NCBI GenBank assembly: GCA_029391995.1
Contig: CP113924.1
Coordinates: 1,023,001-1,087,000 of the forward strand
DNA: 64,000 nucleotides
Direction of reading: 5' to 3'
Origin: Streptococcaceae bacterium ESL0729
GTDB lineage: Bacteria > Bacillota > Bacilli > Lactobacillales > Streptococcaceae
Within the stretch, counting starts at the first letter, position 1; the number at the start of each line of letters is the position of its first letter. Shown in pieces: positions 28,345 to 39,787 of this stretch. The translations under genes and the position numbers were made by a program. The notes under the pieces are model-generated. The model was not told the origin of the DNA and did not search any database. It was given only the letters and a program-made list of their open reading frames with translations.

Positions 28345-28377
28345 GTAAAAGGATAGAAAATAAATTTATCCTTTTAC
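28345..28377 (-). other. Hairpin between aroB and aroC
   Basis: A perfect 11-base inverted repeat, GTAAAAGGATA (28345-28355) and TATCCTTTTAC (28367-28377), with an 11-base loop. It has a weak T-rich stretch after it on the minus strand. It is the one sizeable gap (about 120 bases) in the aromatic operon, so it may be a partial terminator or an RNA processing and stability signal. Confidence 0.6.
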
Positions 28378-28397
28378 AAGCCTGTCCATTTAATCTT

Positions 28398-29465
28398 TTA
28401 TTTCTTTAGGTAATCCTTCATCTGGCTAAGATCAATGACGTTGATTTTAGCTTGGCCAATCTCTGGCACAATGATGGTCTTAATCTTGCTACCACGTGCC
28501 TTTTTATCAAGGGTCAAGGCTTCATATAAAACTTCTTCATTCCAATCATCCTTACTGGTAGGAAGGTTGAATTTTTCAAGCATGTCGGTAATCTTTTGGG
28601 TGATTCCTTGAGCCATAAGTCCCTTTTCTTCAGCAACCTTACTCATCTGGCTCATACCAAGGGCCACGCCCTCCCCGTGGGTCACAACCCCGTAGCCTGA
28701 CGTTGCTTCAATGGCATGACCGATAGTATGGCCAAAGTTTAGGGTCAGGCGTTGGCCGTTATCAAATTCATCTTCAATTACAGCTGCCCTTTTAACCTCA
28801 CAAGCTGCAAGAATCACTTCCTCTGCATGGTTGTTCAAAAGGTCATGTTCATCGGTCATAGCAAGAAGTTTTTGCCAAAGGTCTTCATCGGCTATCAGAG
28901 CTGCCTTTACAATCTCTGCAATTCCCTCTCTGATTCTTCGATCATCCAAGCTTTTTAAAAGATTGGGATCAATTAAAACCCCATCAGGCTGGGCAAAGGC
29001 TCCAACTAAATTTTTGGCCTTCTTGGTATTAACCCCCGTTTTGCCCCCAACAGAGCTATCAACCTGGGCTAAAAGGGTTGTTGGAACCTGCAAAAAGTGA
29101 ATCCCCCTCATGTAAGAAGAGGCTACAAAACCTGCCAAGTCACCAACAACTCCACCACCTAGGGCAATAATTCCATCTGAGCGGGTCATCCCAAAGTCTG
29201 CTAGAAAATCATAGGCAAGGCTTACTGTAGTAAGATTCTTGCTGGCTTCTCCTTGCAGAAAACAGAAAACTTCCGTCTCAAACCCTGCTTCTTCTAAAAG
29301 TAATTTGGCCTTTTCAGCGTACAGGTCACCGACATTATTATCAGTGATAATGACTATTTTTTGTGGTTGCCAAAGGCTTTTAACCCACTTTCCTAGACTG
29401 TCAAATGACCCTCTTTCAATCAGGATTTCATAGGGATGGGTCTTTAAATTAACTTGTAATTTCAT
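28398..29465 (-). CDS. aroB: 3-dehydroquinate synthase
   Basis: Cyclises DAHP to 3-dehydroquinate with NAD and a divalent metal. The 355-residue protein has [19 protein letters not shown] (about 103-121), the [12 protein letters not shown] motif, and the metal-binding [11 protein letters not shown]. It overlaps aroE by 17 bases. The DAHP synthase gene is not in this window. Confidence 0.97.
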   Translation of the reverse strand: MKLQVNLKTHPYEILIERGSFDSLGKWVKSLWQPQKIVIITDNNVGDLYAEKAKLLLEEAGFETEVFCFLQGEASKNLTTVSLAYDFLADFGMTRSDGIIALGGGVVGDLAGFVASSYMRGIHFLQVPTTLLAQVDSSVGGKTGVNTKKAKNLVGAFAQPDGVLIDPNLLKSLDDRRIREGIAEIVKAALIADEDLWQKLLAMTDEHDLLNNHAEEVILAACEVKRAAVIEDEFDNGQRLTLNFGHTIGHAIEATSGYGVVTHGEGVALGMSQMSKVAEEKGLMAQGITQKITDMLEKFNLPTSKDDWNEEVLYEALTLDKKARGSKIKTIIVPEIGQAKINVIDLSQMKDYLKK

Positions 29466-30321
29466 AAATTTTTTTCTCCAGTTCTTCTCTTATAAGTTCA
29501 CTAGGCATCACTTGATTTGTCCACAGTTCAAAACTTTCAGCTGCCTGATAAACAAGCATACCTAGACCATTTACAGTTCTTACACCCTGCTTTTTCGCCC
29601 AGGCAAGAAAGGCTGTTTCAGCCGGTTCATAGATAATATCAGCCACAAGTATGTTAGAAGCCAGCTTTATTTTTTCAGAAAGGGGCAAGGTCTTATCCTT
29701 CATGCCAATACTTGTTGTATTGACTAAAAGACTTGAGTTACTAATGGACCCTTGCAAATTAGCTTGATCAGCCAAATCCCCTAGAACAATTTGACAGTCG
29801 CTTCTTTGGGCGATTTGGTCTAATTTTTCCTTCAAGGGAAGAAAATTTTGTGATTTCCTATTGAAAACATTAATTTTTTGGGCACCCTGAAGGCAGGCTT
29901 CAGCAATTATGGCAAGCCCTGCTCCTCCACCACCTAAAACAGTTATTTCCTGATTTTTAACCTGATAGTCACCCAGGCTTTTGAAAAAGCCAATCCCATC
30001 AGTGCTGTGACCATAGAAGCTCCCATCTTCCCTTAAGACAATGGTATTTATGGCACCAATCAAGGAGGCTACCGGACTCAGTTCATCAACATGACTGAGG
30101 GCTGCTTTTTTGTAGGGCATGGACAGGTTAACCCCGTACATATTTAAGGTCTTAATATTTGAAATAAGGCCAGCAAGCTCATCTTCTTCTATCTCAAAGG
30201 CCACATAGACCCCATTGACGCAAGTTTCTTCAAAGGCCCTATTGTGGATAAAGGGAGAATTACTGTGTTTTATAGGCTTTGCGACAACTGCCGCAAGTCT
30301 TGTATAACCATTTATTTCCAT
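29449..30321 (-). CDS. aroE: Shikimate dehydrogenase (NADP+)
   Basis: Reduces 3-dehydroshikimate to shikimate. The 290-residue protein has the substrate-binding [10 protein letters not shown] near 18-27, [13 protein letters not shown], the nucleotide-binding [10 protein letters not shown] at about 128, and [16 protein letters not shown] near the C-terminus. It lies six bases after aroD. Confidence 0.96.
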   Translation of the reverse strand: MEINGYTRLAAVVAKPIKHSNSPFIHNRAFEETCVNGVYVAFEIEEDELAGLISNIKTLNMYGVNLSMPYKKAALSHVDELSPVASLIGAINTIVLREDGSFYGHSTDGIGFFKSLGDYQVKNQEITVLGGGGAGLAIIAEACLQGAQKINVFNRKSQNFLPLKEKLDQIAQRSDCQIVLGDLADQANLQGSISNSSLLVNTTSIGMKDKTLPLSEKIKLASNILVADIIYEPAETAFLAWAKKQGVRTVNGLGMLVYQAAESFELWTNQVMPSELIREELEKKIYEITS

Positions 30322-30326
30322 CTCAT

Positions 30327-31007
30327 CTACCTACCTAAGATATCAAGCATTTTTCTGGCATCATTCAAGGGAATTTGTCCTGGAGCTGTCTCCTTACCAA
30401 GGTTAACAAAGGTCCAAGCACTACCAGTTAGATAACCTGAAACCCTTGAAAGTTTCCCAAGGTCACCCATGGCAATGGTCGCAAGTCTCTTGCTGGGACG
30501 ATTTCTGGTCAATTCTTCTGTCAGACTCATCAAATCAAGGACATCTTTTTTAGAGGTAGGCATGCCAGCAAACTTACTTAAATAACAGTCTTCTGCAAGC
30601 ATTTTATCAAGCATGCTTGCTAAATCACGGGGAATTTTAACGAAGTCATGGCAGCTTAGGACAATCTGATCCTTATAGTCAGAAAGGGCACTTAGGGCTT
30701 CTGGATAAGAAAAATATTCAATATCAATAAAGCTTGGCGAATAGGCCATGATTTTCCTTAAGATGTCTATGTATTCCTCACTGGAAACATTCATCAGTCC
30801 CCCTTCGTGGATGGTCCTTAGGGTAAAGAGGATATTTAGGCCACTAAATTTTTCAAAAATAATGGGTGCCAGCTCAAATATCTCCTCCTGGCTACTCAAG
30901 TAGTCAGCCCTCCACTCAATCACGTCAGCTCCTGTAAGACTTTTTACCTGGATGGAGTTAATATCTTGGATATTTCTTGGGTTAATGGATACAACTATCT
31001 CTGTCAT
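30327..31007 (-). CDS. aroD: 3-dehydroquinate dehydratase, type I
   Basis: Dehydrates 3-dehydroquinate through a Schiff-base lysine. The 226-residue protein has EWRADYL at about 31-37, the catalytic His in VLSCHDF, and the lysine in YLSKFAGMP near residue 152. It overlaps the upstream methyltransferase gene by four bases. Confidence 0.96.
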   Translation of the reverse strand: MTEIVVSINPRNIQDINSIQVKSLTGADVIEWRADYLSSQEEIFELAPIIFEKFSGLNILFTLRTIHEGGLMNVSSEEYIDILRKIMAYSPSFIDIEYFSYPEALSALSDYKDQIVLSCHDFVKIPRDLASMLDKMLAEDCYLSKFAGMPTSKKDVLDLMSLTEELTRNRPSKRLATIAMGDLGKLSRVSGYLTGSAWTFVNLGKETAPGQIPLNDARKMLDILGR

Positions 31008-32161
31008 TTGGCTACCTCTAATAAATAAACTTTCAAATAGTCACTGAATTTATCATGCTGGTTGATGGCAAAATCAGCTGGTAGGGACATCCTTTCAAGA
31101 ATTTTAAAGGGTTTGTTCCCAAAACCAAGCTGCAACTGTTCCTCAAATTTTTTAGGGGTCAGATTTTGAGCATTGGTGCTTGCAATAATCTTTCCACCCT
31201 TATTTAAAAGGGCTAGAGACTCAGAAATCAGCTTGTGATAGTCCTTGGCTACTGAAAATACCTGCTTTTTATTCCTTGCAAAACTTGGCGGATCTAAAAT
31301 AATCAAGTCAAATTTTAGGTCATGTCTCTTAGCATATTTGAAATATTCAAAAATGTCCATGACAACAAACTTGTTGTCCTCCAGGCTAAAACCATTGGCC
31401 AAAAAATTATCTTTCGATAGTTCAATACTTCTTTTGGCCAAGTCCACACTAACAGTTGACCTTGCTCCACCAGCTGCTGCTGCTACTGAAAAGGCTGCCG
31501 TATAACTAAAGGTATTTAAAACATCAAGCCCTGCAGCAAATCCTTCAACCAGCTGATTTCTCACCTCATGTTGGTCCAAGAAAATCCCTGTCATAAGACC
31601 ATCGTTCAAAAAGACCGAATAGCTAACGCCATTTTCAAGGATGGTAAATTTATCCTCTTTCTTCTCCCCGTAAAGATGGGCCGATTCAAAGTTTGCTGGC
31701 TTAAATCTTAACTTTTCATAGGCTCCTGCAAGTTCTGGAAATACTTGCCTAAAGGCCTTAACAATAATCTCCTTTTGACTGTAGATAAAGGGATTGTACC
31801 AAGAGAAAAGTGCAAAATCATCATAGAGGTCAATGGTTAGACCACCAAGATGGTCACCATCTTGATTAAAAAGGCGAAAGGCTGTGGTTAAATTGTCCCT
31901 AAAATAGTGACTTCTCCTGTCCTTAGCCCTTATAAAATTTTCCTTAAGCAGGTCTAGGGACATATCTTTTTCTGTCCTACTTACAATCCACCCAATCCCC
32001 TTATTTTGGGGAGAAAAATAGGCCAAGGCCGTAAATTTTCCGTCAAAACTTAAACTAGCATAGCCATCAGCTGGTTGATGACCAAGATCACGCTCATCAA
32101 TCAGCTCCACACCGGATTTAATCTTTTGATTAAATTTTTTACTTATTTGTAAATCTATCAT
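31004..32161 (-). CDS. Class I SAM-dependent rRNA methyltransferase (RlmI-like)
   Basis: A 385-residue protein with an N-terminal PUA-like region, a middle RlmI-like domain (GLTIDLYDDFALFSWYNPF) and a C-terminal Rossmann methyltransferase domain with VLNTFSYTAAFSVAAAAGGA and the catalytic DPPSFARNK. E. coli RlmI methylates C1962 of 23S rRNA to m5C; the same target here is inference. It is the first gene of the transcript with aroD, so translation machinery and aromatic synthesis share a promoter. Confidence 0.88.
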   Translation of the reverse strand: MIDLQISKKFNQKIKSGVELIDERDLGHQPADGYASLSFDGKFTALAYFSPQNKGIGWIVSRTEKDMSLDLLKENFIRAKDRRSHYFRDNLTTAFRLFNQDGDHLGGLTIDLYDDFALFSWYNPFIYSQKEIIVKAFRQVFPELAGAYEKLRFKPANFESAHLYGEKKEDKFTILENGVSYSVFLNDGLMTGIFLDQHEVRNQLVEGFAAGLDVLNTFSYTAAFSVAAAAGGARSTVSVDLAKRSIELSKDNFLANGFSLEDNKFVVMDIFEYFKYAKRHDLKFDLIILDPPSFARNKKQVFSVAKDYHKLISESLALLNKGGKIIASTNAQNLTPKKFEEQLQLGFGNKPFKILERMSLPADFAINQHDKFSDYLKVYLLEVAK

Positions 32162-32184
32162 ATAAAAAGTTCACTCCTCAACTC

Positions 32185-32225
32185 CAAAAAGCTTCTTTTT
32201 GCTTTAATTAGTTAACATTATAACA
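32185..32225 (-). promoter_or_regulatory. Promoter and leader hairpin of the aromatic operon
   Basis: On the minus strand an extended -10 (TGTTATAAT, 32217-32225) precedes a short leader holding the hairpin CAAAAAG-AAG-CTTTTTG (about 32185-32201) and GAGGAG before the start. No T-box is visible. The remaining plus-strand side to 32421 carries the promoter region of the LTA synthase gene with TAGTAAAAT near 32386; otherwise I see nothing there. Confidence 0.6.
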
Positions 32226-32421
32226 TAAAAATCAGCGAGCTTCCTTAATAATCAACTAGTCTGGGCCTAGCCAAAAAAGCACCTACCTCCTCGATTTTTT
32301 AAGAAAATTTTAAGGAAACTTTATGGATACAGGACTAATATGTAGGTCGCATCCGTAATTTACTTTGCTTTTTGTGAAGGTAAATAGTAAAATAAGGGGT
32401 GACTGTGTCCTTGAGACATAA

Positions 32422-34638
32422 ATGTTCATGACAGAAATATTTTATAGAATTCAGGTGTTAATTTTGTTGAAAAAAATAAGAAACATTATCGGAACGCGTC
32501 TTGGTTTTGTTCTTTTACTAGTTATTTTATTGTGGCTAAAATCAATGTTTGCATACTTTGTTGATTTTGACCTTGACCTTGAAAATTCCTACCAAACACT
32601 TTTGGCTATCTTTAATCCCCTACCAACGGCCCTCTTTCTTTTGGCCATTCCCCTATATTTTAAGAATTCAAAAGTTTTTTATAGCCTGGAGTGGATAATC
32701 TTCATAGCCCTATCCCTTTGGCTCTTCTCTAATTCTGTATACTTCAGGGAATTTTCGGATTTCATCACCTTAAATACCATCAAGGGGTCAAGCAAGGTGT
32801 CTGCAGGACTTGGTCAGTCAGCTGTTAATCTATTTCGCCCTTGGGATTTACTCTATATTATCGACTTTCCCATCCTGGCCTTTTTATGTAAAACAAAATT
32901 TATAAAAAGTGACCCCCGTCCCATCAAGAAAAAAGCAAGTGTGGCCATTTCTATTTTCTCAATCCTTCTTTTTTCAATGAACTTAGCCCTAGCGGAAATT
33001 GATCGACCAGAACTTCTAACCAGGGGATTTTCAAATACCTATATTGTTAGGTATCTGGGTCTTCAACCATTCATTACCTATGACGCCATCAATACCTATA
33101 AGATTAATCAAATCAGGAATGTGGCCACCCCAGAAGATTTGAATTCCGTTGAAGAATACGTTAATAAACACTATGCTAGTCCCAATCCCGACTACTACGG
33201 CTTAGCCAAGGGACGCAATGTTATCTATATCCACCTAGAAAGCTTCCAGCAATTTTTAATTGACTACAAGCTAAAGGATGAGGCGGGTGTTGAGCACGAG
33301 GTTACTCCCTTTTTAAACTCCCTCTTCCACGGCAAGGAAACCTTTGCCTTTGATAATTTCTTCCATCAAGTAAAGGCAGGTAAAACGTCAGATGCCGAAA
33401 CCCTCATGGAAAATTCCTTCTTTGGTCTAACCCAAGGGTCTCTCTTCGTCCAAAATGGAGGCAAGAATACCTTCCAAGCAGCTCCTGCCATCCTTGGTCA
33501 GACAGCAGGCTACACTAGTGCCGTTTTTCACGGAAATGCTGGAACCTTCTGGAATCGTAATGAGACCTACAAGCATTTAGGCTACGACTACTTCTTTGAT
33601 CAAAGCTACTTTGATGTAACCAAAGACAACTCCTTCCAGTACGGTCTTCACGACAAGTACTTCTTTAGCCAGTCCATTCAGTATCTGGAGCACCTCCAAC
33701 AGCCTTTTTATACAAAATTCATCACCGTAAGTAACCACTATCCTTACTCACAGTTTAAAAACGAGGATGAGGGCTTCCCACTTGCTAAGACAGAAGATGA
33801 TACCATCAATGGATATTTTGCTACAGCCAACTACCTAGATCAAGCTGTTAAGGAATTCTTTGATTATTTAAAGGCCACAGGTGTTTATGAAAATTCAATG
33901 ATTGTTCTTTACGGAGACCACTACGGAATATCAAATTCAAGAAACCCTGACCTTGCAGCCCTCCTTGGTAAGAAAAAAGAAACCTGGTCATCTTATGACA
34001 ATGCCATGCTTCAAAGGGTTCCTTACATGATTGTCCTACCTGGACAAGACAAGGGCTATATCAACCACACCTTTGGTGGCGAAGTCGACAATCTTCCTAC
34101 CATGCTCCACCTTCTTGGAATTGATACAAGTAAGTACCTCCAGCTAGGTCAAGATCTACTGAGTCCGGATCATGAAAATCTTGTAGCCTTCAGGGACAAT
34201 GGGAATTTTGTTGCTCGTGACTACAGCGTTTATAATGACCGGATTTATAAGACTGACACAGGAGAGGAGATTACAAACCCGACCCCTGAGACTAAAAATC
34301 TGATTGACAGCTATGCAAGTAAGGCCAGTGAACAATTGTCCATTAGCGACAAACTAACTCGAGGGGACCTTTTAAGATTTTATGACAAGGATAATCTAAA
34401 GGCCGTTGACCCTGATGATTATGCCTACAACCACGGTTACAAGAAAGAGCTTGAAATCGAGGACAAGCTGGGAAGTCAGTCAACAAGTATCTTTAGTAAA
34501 AATAATAATACTTCGACTGTTGAACTCTTTAAAAACTATAGTTATAAGGAACTTCACCCAGAACTTAATGTAAATCAAGCTACATCAGGTAGTGAGAGCA
34601 GCCAAAATCAAGAAACAGCCCCAGTTGAGGGCAAATAA
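32422..34638 (+). CDS. Lipoteichoic acid synthase family protein (LtaS-like)
   Basis: LtaS polymerises glycerol-phosphate from phosphatidylglycerol onto a lipid anchor outside the membrane. The 738-residue frame has about five N-terminal membrane helices (to about 200) and an extracellular sulfatase-fold domain with IYIHLESFQ (metal-binding Glu), the catalytic Thr322 in KTSDAETLM, and YGDHYG. The C-terminal tail is polar. No good ribosome binding site precedes the ATG at 32422; a TTG at 32467 (giving LKKIRNIIG) matches LtaS N-termini better and may be the true start. It is followed by a terminator and converges on gyrB. Confidence 0.9.
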   Translation: MFMTEIFYRIQVLILLKKIRNIIGTRLGFVLLLVILLWLKSMFAYFVDFDLDLENSYQTLLAIFNPLPTALFLLAIPLYFKNSKVFYSLEWIIFIALSLWLFSNSVYFREFSDFITLNTIKGSSKVSAGLGQSAVNLFRPWDLLYIIDFPILAFLCKTKFIKSDPRPIKKKASVAISIFSILLFSMNLALAEIDRPELLTRGFSNTYIVRYLGLQPFITYDAINTYKINQIRNVATPEDLNSVEEYVNKHYASPNPDYYGLAKGRNVIYIHLESFQQFLIDYKLKDEAGVEHEVTPFLNSLFHGKETFAFDNFFHQVKAGKTSDAETLMENSFFGLTQGSLFVQNGGKNTFQAAPAILGQTAGYTSAVFHGNAGTFWNRNETYKHLGYDYFFDQSYFDVTKDNSFQYGLHDKYFFSQSIQYLEHLQQPFYTKFITVSNHYPYSQFKNEDEGFPLAKTEDDTINGYFATANYLDQAVKEFFDYLKATGVYENSMIVLYGDHYGISNSRNPDLAALLGKKKETWSSYDNAMLQRVPYMIVLPGQDKGYINHTFGGEVDNLPTMLHLLGIDTSKYLQLGQDLLSPDHENLVAFRDNGNFVARDYSVYNDRIYKTDTGEEITNPTPETKNLIDSYASKASEQLSISDKLTRGDLLRFYDKDNLKAVDPDDYAYNHGYKKELEIEDKLGSQSTSIFSKNNNTSTVELFKNYSYKELHPELNVNQATSGSESSQNQETAPVEGK

Positions 34639-34665
34639 AAAACCTAGAATATTCTAGGTTTTTTA
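34637..34665. terminator. Bidirectional terminator between the LtaS-like gene and gyrB
   Basis: AAAAACCTAGAA with TTCTAGGTTTTT, palindromic around TAT, serving both genes. Confidence 0.92.
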
Positions 34666-34678
34666 TTTGTATCCTGTT

Positions 34679-36739
<2,061 letters not shown>

Positions 36740-36757
<18 letters not shown>

Positions 36758-37333
36758 CTTTAAATTTTTAACATTATAGCTTGCGTCCGTGTCTTCTTGG
36801 TCAGAAGAAAAGAAAATGGTTGGGACTGACGCATTCTTACCCGCCTCAATGTCTAACTTCCGGTCGCCAATCATTACAGGCCTTGTCATCTCATACTTAT
36901 CAACCAGATAGAGAATTGACTTGGGATCTGGTTTTCTTGGAAATCCATTGTCACTGGTAACCACTTCCGTAAAAAATTTATCTATACCGGCCGCCTTTAA
37001 AATATCCAAAACATGATTATTCCGGTGACTAATCATAAAATTCTTGCCGCCAGCTGCCTTAATGGCTGCTAGCACCTGGCTTGCACCATCAAAAAGAACA
37101 GGCTTTTCAAGGGAAAGTCGCTCTTCTTCCTTGTAGCTTGCCAAAAATCCAGGAACAGAGCCTGCAAATTTGTCCACTGCATAATCAGTTGATTTTCTTA
37201 AGGCATCATAAATTTCCTGATGACTTACACTTATTCCAAATTTTTTTAAGGTTCTTTCGAATGCTTGAGCTGATGTTTCATAGTTATCTAAAAGCGTTCC
37301 GCCCAAATCCCATATATAATCATCATATTTCAT
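36740..37333 (-). CDS. HAD-superfamily hydrolase, subfamily IA
   Basis: A 197-residue phosphatase of the phosphoglycolate phosphatase type: IWDLGGTLLDNY holds motif I, ISHRNN motif II, the conserved lysine lies in RKPDP and motif III in MIGDRKLDIEAGK. Note that motif I reads DLGGT where DxDGT is usual (the second Asp is a Gly), which also occurs in related HAD genes beside gyrB in streptococci. No ribosome binding site precedes the ATG; a TATAAT sits seven bases upstream, so the mRNA may be leaderless. Confidence 0.85.
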
Positions 37334-37339
37334 GTGCTC

Positions 37340-37348
37340 ATTATATCA
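37340..37348 (-). promoter_or_regulatory. Promoter predicted to give a leaderless HAD mRNA
   Basis: Minus-strand TGATATAAT (extended -10; TATAAT at 37340-37345). Transcription would start about seven bases on, at or next to the ATG at 37333. Confidence 0.5.
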
Positions 37349-37349
37349 C

Positions 37350-37392
37350 AAAAAAGATTTTAAGGAAGGGATATTTCCTTAAAATCTTTTTT
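37350..37392 (-). terminator. Terminator of the PTS EIIB gene
   Basis: An 18-base-pair stem (AAAAAAGATTTTAAGGAA and its complement) around an eight-base loop, ending in a T-run on both strands. Confidence 0.92.
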
Positions 37393-37398
37393 ATCAAC

Positions 37399-37707
37399 TT
37401 ATTTAGCTTCTAAAAGCTCAATGGCAAAGTCAAGACCCTTGTCACCTTGCATTAAACCGTACATTTGCATAGGAATATCCTTGACTGGAATTTCTGGGAA
37501 TTTTTTAGCAACATCATCAAGAATGTAGCGAGCTTGCGGGCCAATCATGATGACATCAGCTTCTTGTCCCCTATCATCAACCTCAGCAAGTCCATAAGCT
37601 GTAACCTTATAGTCAAGACCACGTGTGTTGGCCTCATCTTGCATTTTTTTAGCAAACATTGATGTACTCATCCCCGCTGAACAAAATAAATTAACAATCG
37701 TAGACAT
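37399..37707 (-). CDS. Orphan PTS EIIB, lactose/cellobiose family (PtcB-like)
   Basis: A 102-residue EIIB with the phosphocysteine Cys9 in NLFCSAGMSTSMF. It takes phosphate from an EIIA and passes it to a sugar bound to EIIC. No EIIA or EIIC gene is near, so it must work with components encoded elsewhere, as PtcB does for several sugars in Lactococcus. GGAGG precedes the ATG. It is a single-gene unit with a perfect inverted repeat over its promoter. Confidence 0.92.
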   Translation of the reverse strand: MSTIVNLFCSAGMSTSMFAKKMQDEANTRGLDYKVTAYGLAEVDDRGQEADVIMIGPQARYILDDVAKKFPEIPVKDIPMQMYGLMQGDKGLDFAIELLEAK

Positions 37708-37722
37708 TTCTTTTTCCTCCTT

Positions 37723-37788
37723 ATTTCCCCTGGGAAATATTTAATAAGCTTTACCTATAATCTACCACTTTGATAAAAGATTATCAAA
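37723..37788 (-). promoter_or_regulatory. Control region of the PTS EIIB gene
   Basis: A perfect inverted repeat TTTGATAA-AAGA-TTATCAAA (37769-37788) covers a possible minus-strand -35 (TTGATA) with TAGATT 17 bases on. A second repeat ATTTCCC-CT-GGGAAAT (37723-37738) lies just before the ribosome binding site and would form a hairpin in the mRNA. No cre match is seen. Confidence 0.55.
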
Positions 37789-37857
37789 TATTTATCTATA
37801 AAAATCACTTATTTTTTTATAATAAGGCTTGAAAAAGACTTATAAAAAGAGGACAAG

Positions 37858-39093
37858 CTACTTGCTTATCCTACTTCTACGATATATCTTCTTCCCGCTA
37901 GCATCAGCTTCTACGGGAATATCTATACTTTCATCAGTTTGATTAAAGGTCATGGACATGACTAGTCCCACACCGATTAAATTACTAATTAAACTTGATC
38001 CACCTTGTGATATAAAGGGAAGGGGGATTCCTGTAAGGGGTAAGACTCCAATTGTTGCCCCGATATTTTCAAAAACGTGAAAGAGAATCATCATAATAAT
38101 TCCCGTTGAAATATAGGTATAAAACTGGTTATTTGACTTGTAAGTTGCCCGAAGCATTTGGTAAATAAGGAAAAAGTAGAGAAGAATCAAAAGAGTCCCC
38201 CCAACAAAACCAAAATTTTCAGCAATTACCGTAAAAATCATGTCACTTTCCCGTACAGGAACGGGGATGGTTGCCACATTAAAGCCGTAACCAAGAAGGC
38301 CACCGATACCAATTGATATCTGTCCCTGGGCCTGTTGGTAGGTTATACTTTGGGCACTTTCAAAGGGATGGAACCAGGCATCAATCCTTTGGAGTTGATA
38401 TTTTTCAAAACCGATGGACATCAGGAAGCTTCGGCCCCAATCAACTGTTGTCAAATAAAGGATACCACCACCCAGTAAAATCACCGTAAGGGCCACAGGT
38501 ACAATAATTTTCCAGGGAATACCTGAAACAAAAATAACACCTGCATAAATAGCCAGAAAGACCAAGAGGGTCCCAAAGTCATTTTGGAGCTTCAAGAGGA
38601 TAATGACCGGTAGGGTCACTAGAAAAAGCCTAAAAATCAGATTGAAGGAATCCTTTATATTGTCCAAATCAAGCCTTGACTGCATGCTAGTCACAACCCT
38701 TGCCATCATCAAAATATAGGATATTTTCATCAACTCCGATGGTTGGAAGTAGGTCTTTCCGTGGTAGGATACCCAGTTCTTTGCCCCGGTGCTCGCAACT
38801 ATTTGGTTGTCATAGAAAACAAGGGGAAGAATCATCAAAATAATCCCTAGGATATAAAATAAGGGGGTCATCTTCCACAGGTACTTGGAATTAAAGTGCA
38901 TGACCACCACTGCGACCAAGACGCCAAGGAGGGCCCAGATACCCTGCTGGCTAACAAGCCTTATGGCCTGGCTTGGATGGTCGTGACTTATGGCTATATA
39001 GATTGAGCCAAGTCCTATAATTAAAAGAAGAAGGACTGGTAGTATTAGGGCGTAATCAATTCGCAAATCCCAAGATTTTTTATTATTTTTCAT
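37858..39093 (-). CDS. rodA: Rod-shape/peripheral peptidoglycan glycosyltransferase RodA (SEDS family)
   Basis: A 411-residue SEDS protein with about ten membrane helices that polymerises glycan strands from lipid II with a class B PBP. Family motifs include YFQPSELMKISYILMMAR (about 120-137), LQNDFGTLLVF and a C-terminal PLPFISQGGSSL. The ATG at 39093 follows AAAGGA; the frame starts earlier with a TTG that overlaps that site. RodA fits better than FtsW because the protein lacks long tails; this is inference. Confidence 0.9.
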   Translation of the reverse strand: MKNNKKSWDLRIDYALILPVLLLLIIGLGSIYIAISHDHPSQAIRLVSQQGIWALLGVLVAVVVMHFNSKYLWKMTPLFYILGIILMILPLVFYDNQIVASTGAKNWVSYHGKTYFQPSELMKISYILMMARVVTSMQSRLDLDNIKDSFNLIFRLFLVTLPVIILLKLQNDFGTLLVFLAIYAGVIFVSGIPWKIIVPVALTVILLGGGILYLTTVDWGRSFLMSIGFEKYQLQRIDAWFHPFESAQSITYQQAQGQISIGIGGLLGYGFNVATIPVPVRESDMIFTVIAENFGFVGGTLLILLYFFLIYQMLRATYKSNNQFYTYISTGIIMMILFHVFENIGATIGVLPLTGIPLPFISQGGSSLISNLIGVGLVMSMTFNQTDESIDIPVEADASGKKIYRRSRISK

Positions 39094-39172
39094 GAATAAT
39101 CCTTTCAACTTAAAATATTATACACTATTTTGGCCACAAAGAAAAAGGCAATCTGCCTTTTACCTTAGTCTT

Positions 39173-39781
39173 TTAAAACAATTTTTGTAGCCACTCAAGA
39201 CCTGAGGTCCAAACGTAACTATAGATACCCACACCAAATATCTTACCAATCAGGATTGAGCGGATAAAAAATTTATAGGACATCCTTGTTTGGCTGGCAA
39301 CTAAGACTAGGACATCATCAGGTGCCAGGGGAGCAAAGATTGCCCAGAAGAAAAACCAATCGAATTTCCTTCCCTGATCAACCTTTGATAAATACTTATT
39401 GTAGGTTTTATCTGGCACAAAGGTCTGAACAAAGGGCTTACCAAACTCCCGTCCCAGATAAAATAAAATGATACTTCCAATAACAATGCCCAAGTAATTG
39501 TATAAAAAACCTTGGATGGGACCATAAATGAGGACGGCAGAAGCACACAGGATACCTGAAGGGAGAAATGATACCACCACTTGGATAATTTGTAGGCCAA
39601 TTATCAACAAGGCCCCTAAAAATGGATGCTCAGCAGCTGTTGATTTAATGATATTATCATCGTTAAATATTCCCAGTCGGTACAAATAATACCCCAAAAC
39701 GAGGGAGCCCAAAATAGCTAAGATTGAAATCACCTTAACAAGATGTTGCCTGTACTCTATACTTTTCAAACTATCCTCCAA
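39173..39781 (-). CDS. TVP38/TMEM64 (DedA-like) family membrane protein
   Basis: A 202-residue protein with about five or six membrane segments. The middle region LPSGILCASAVLIYGPIQGF and the re-entrant FFWAIFAPLAPDDVLVLVAS match the TVP38/SNARE-associated family, relatives of DedA lipid scramblases and transporters. The substrate is unknown. It lies six bases after the S1-domain gene and is probably cotranscribed with it. Confidence 0.85.
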   Translation of the reverse strand: MEDSLKSIEYRQHLVKVISILAILGSLVLGYYLYRLGIFNDDNIIKSTAAEHPFLGALLIIGLQIIQVVVSFLPSGILCASAVLIYGPIQGFLYNYLGIVIGSIILFYLGREFGKPFVQTFVPDKTYNKYLSKVDQGRKFDWFFFWAIFAPLAPDDVLVLVASQTRMSYKFFIRSILIGKIFGVGIYSYVWTSGLEWLQKLF

Positions 39782-39787
39782 ATGCTT

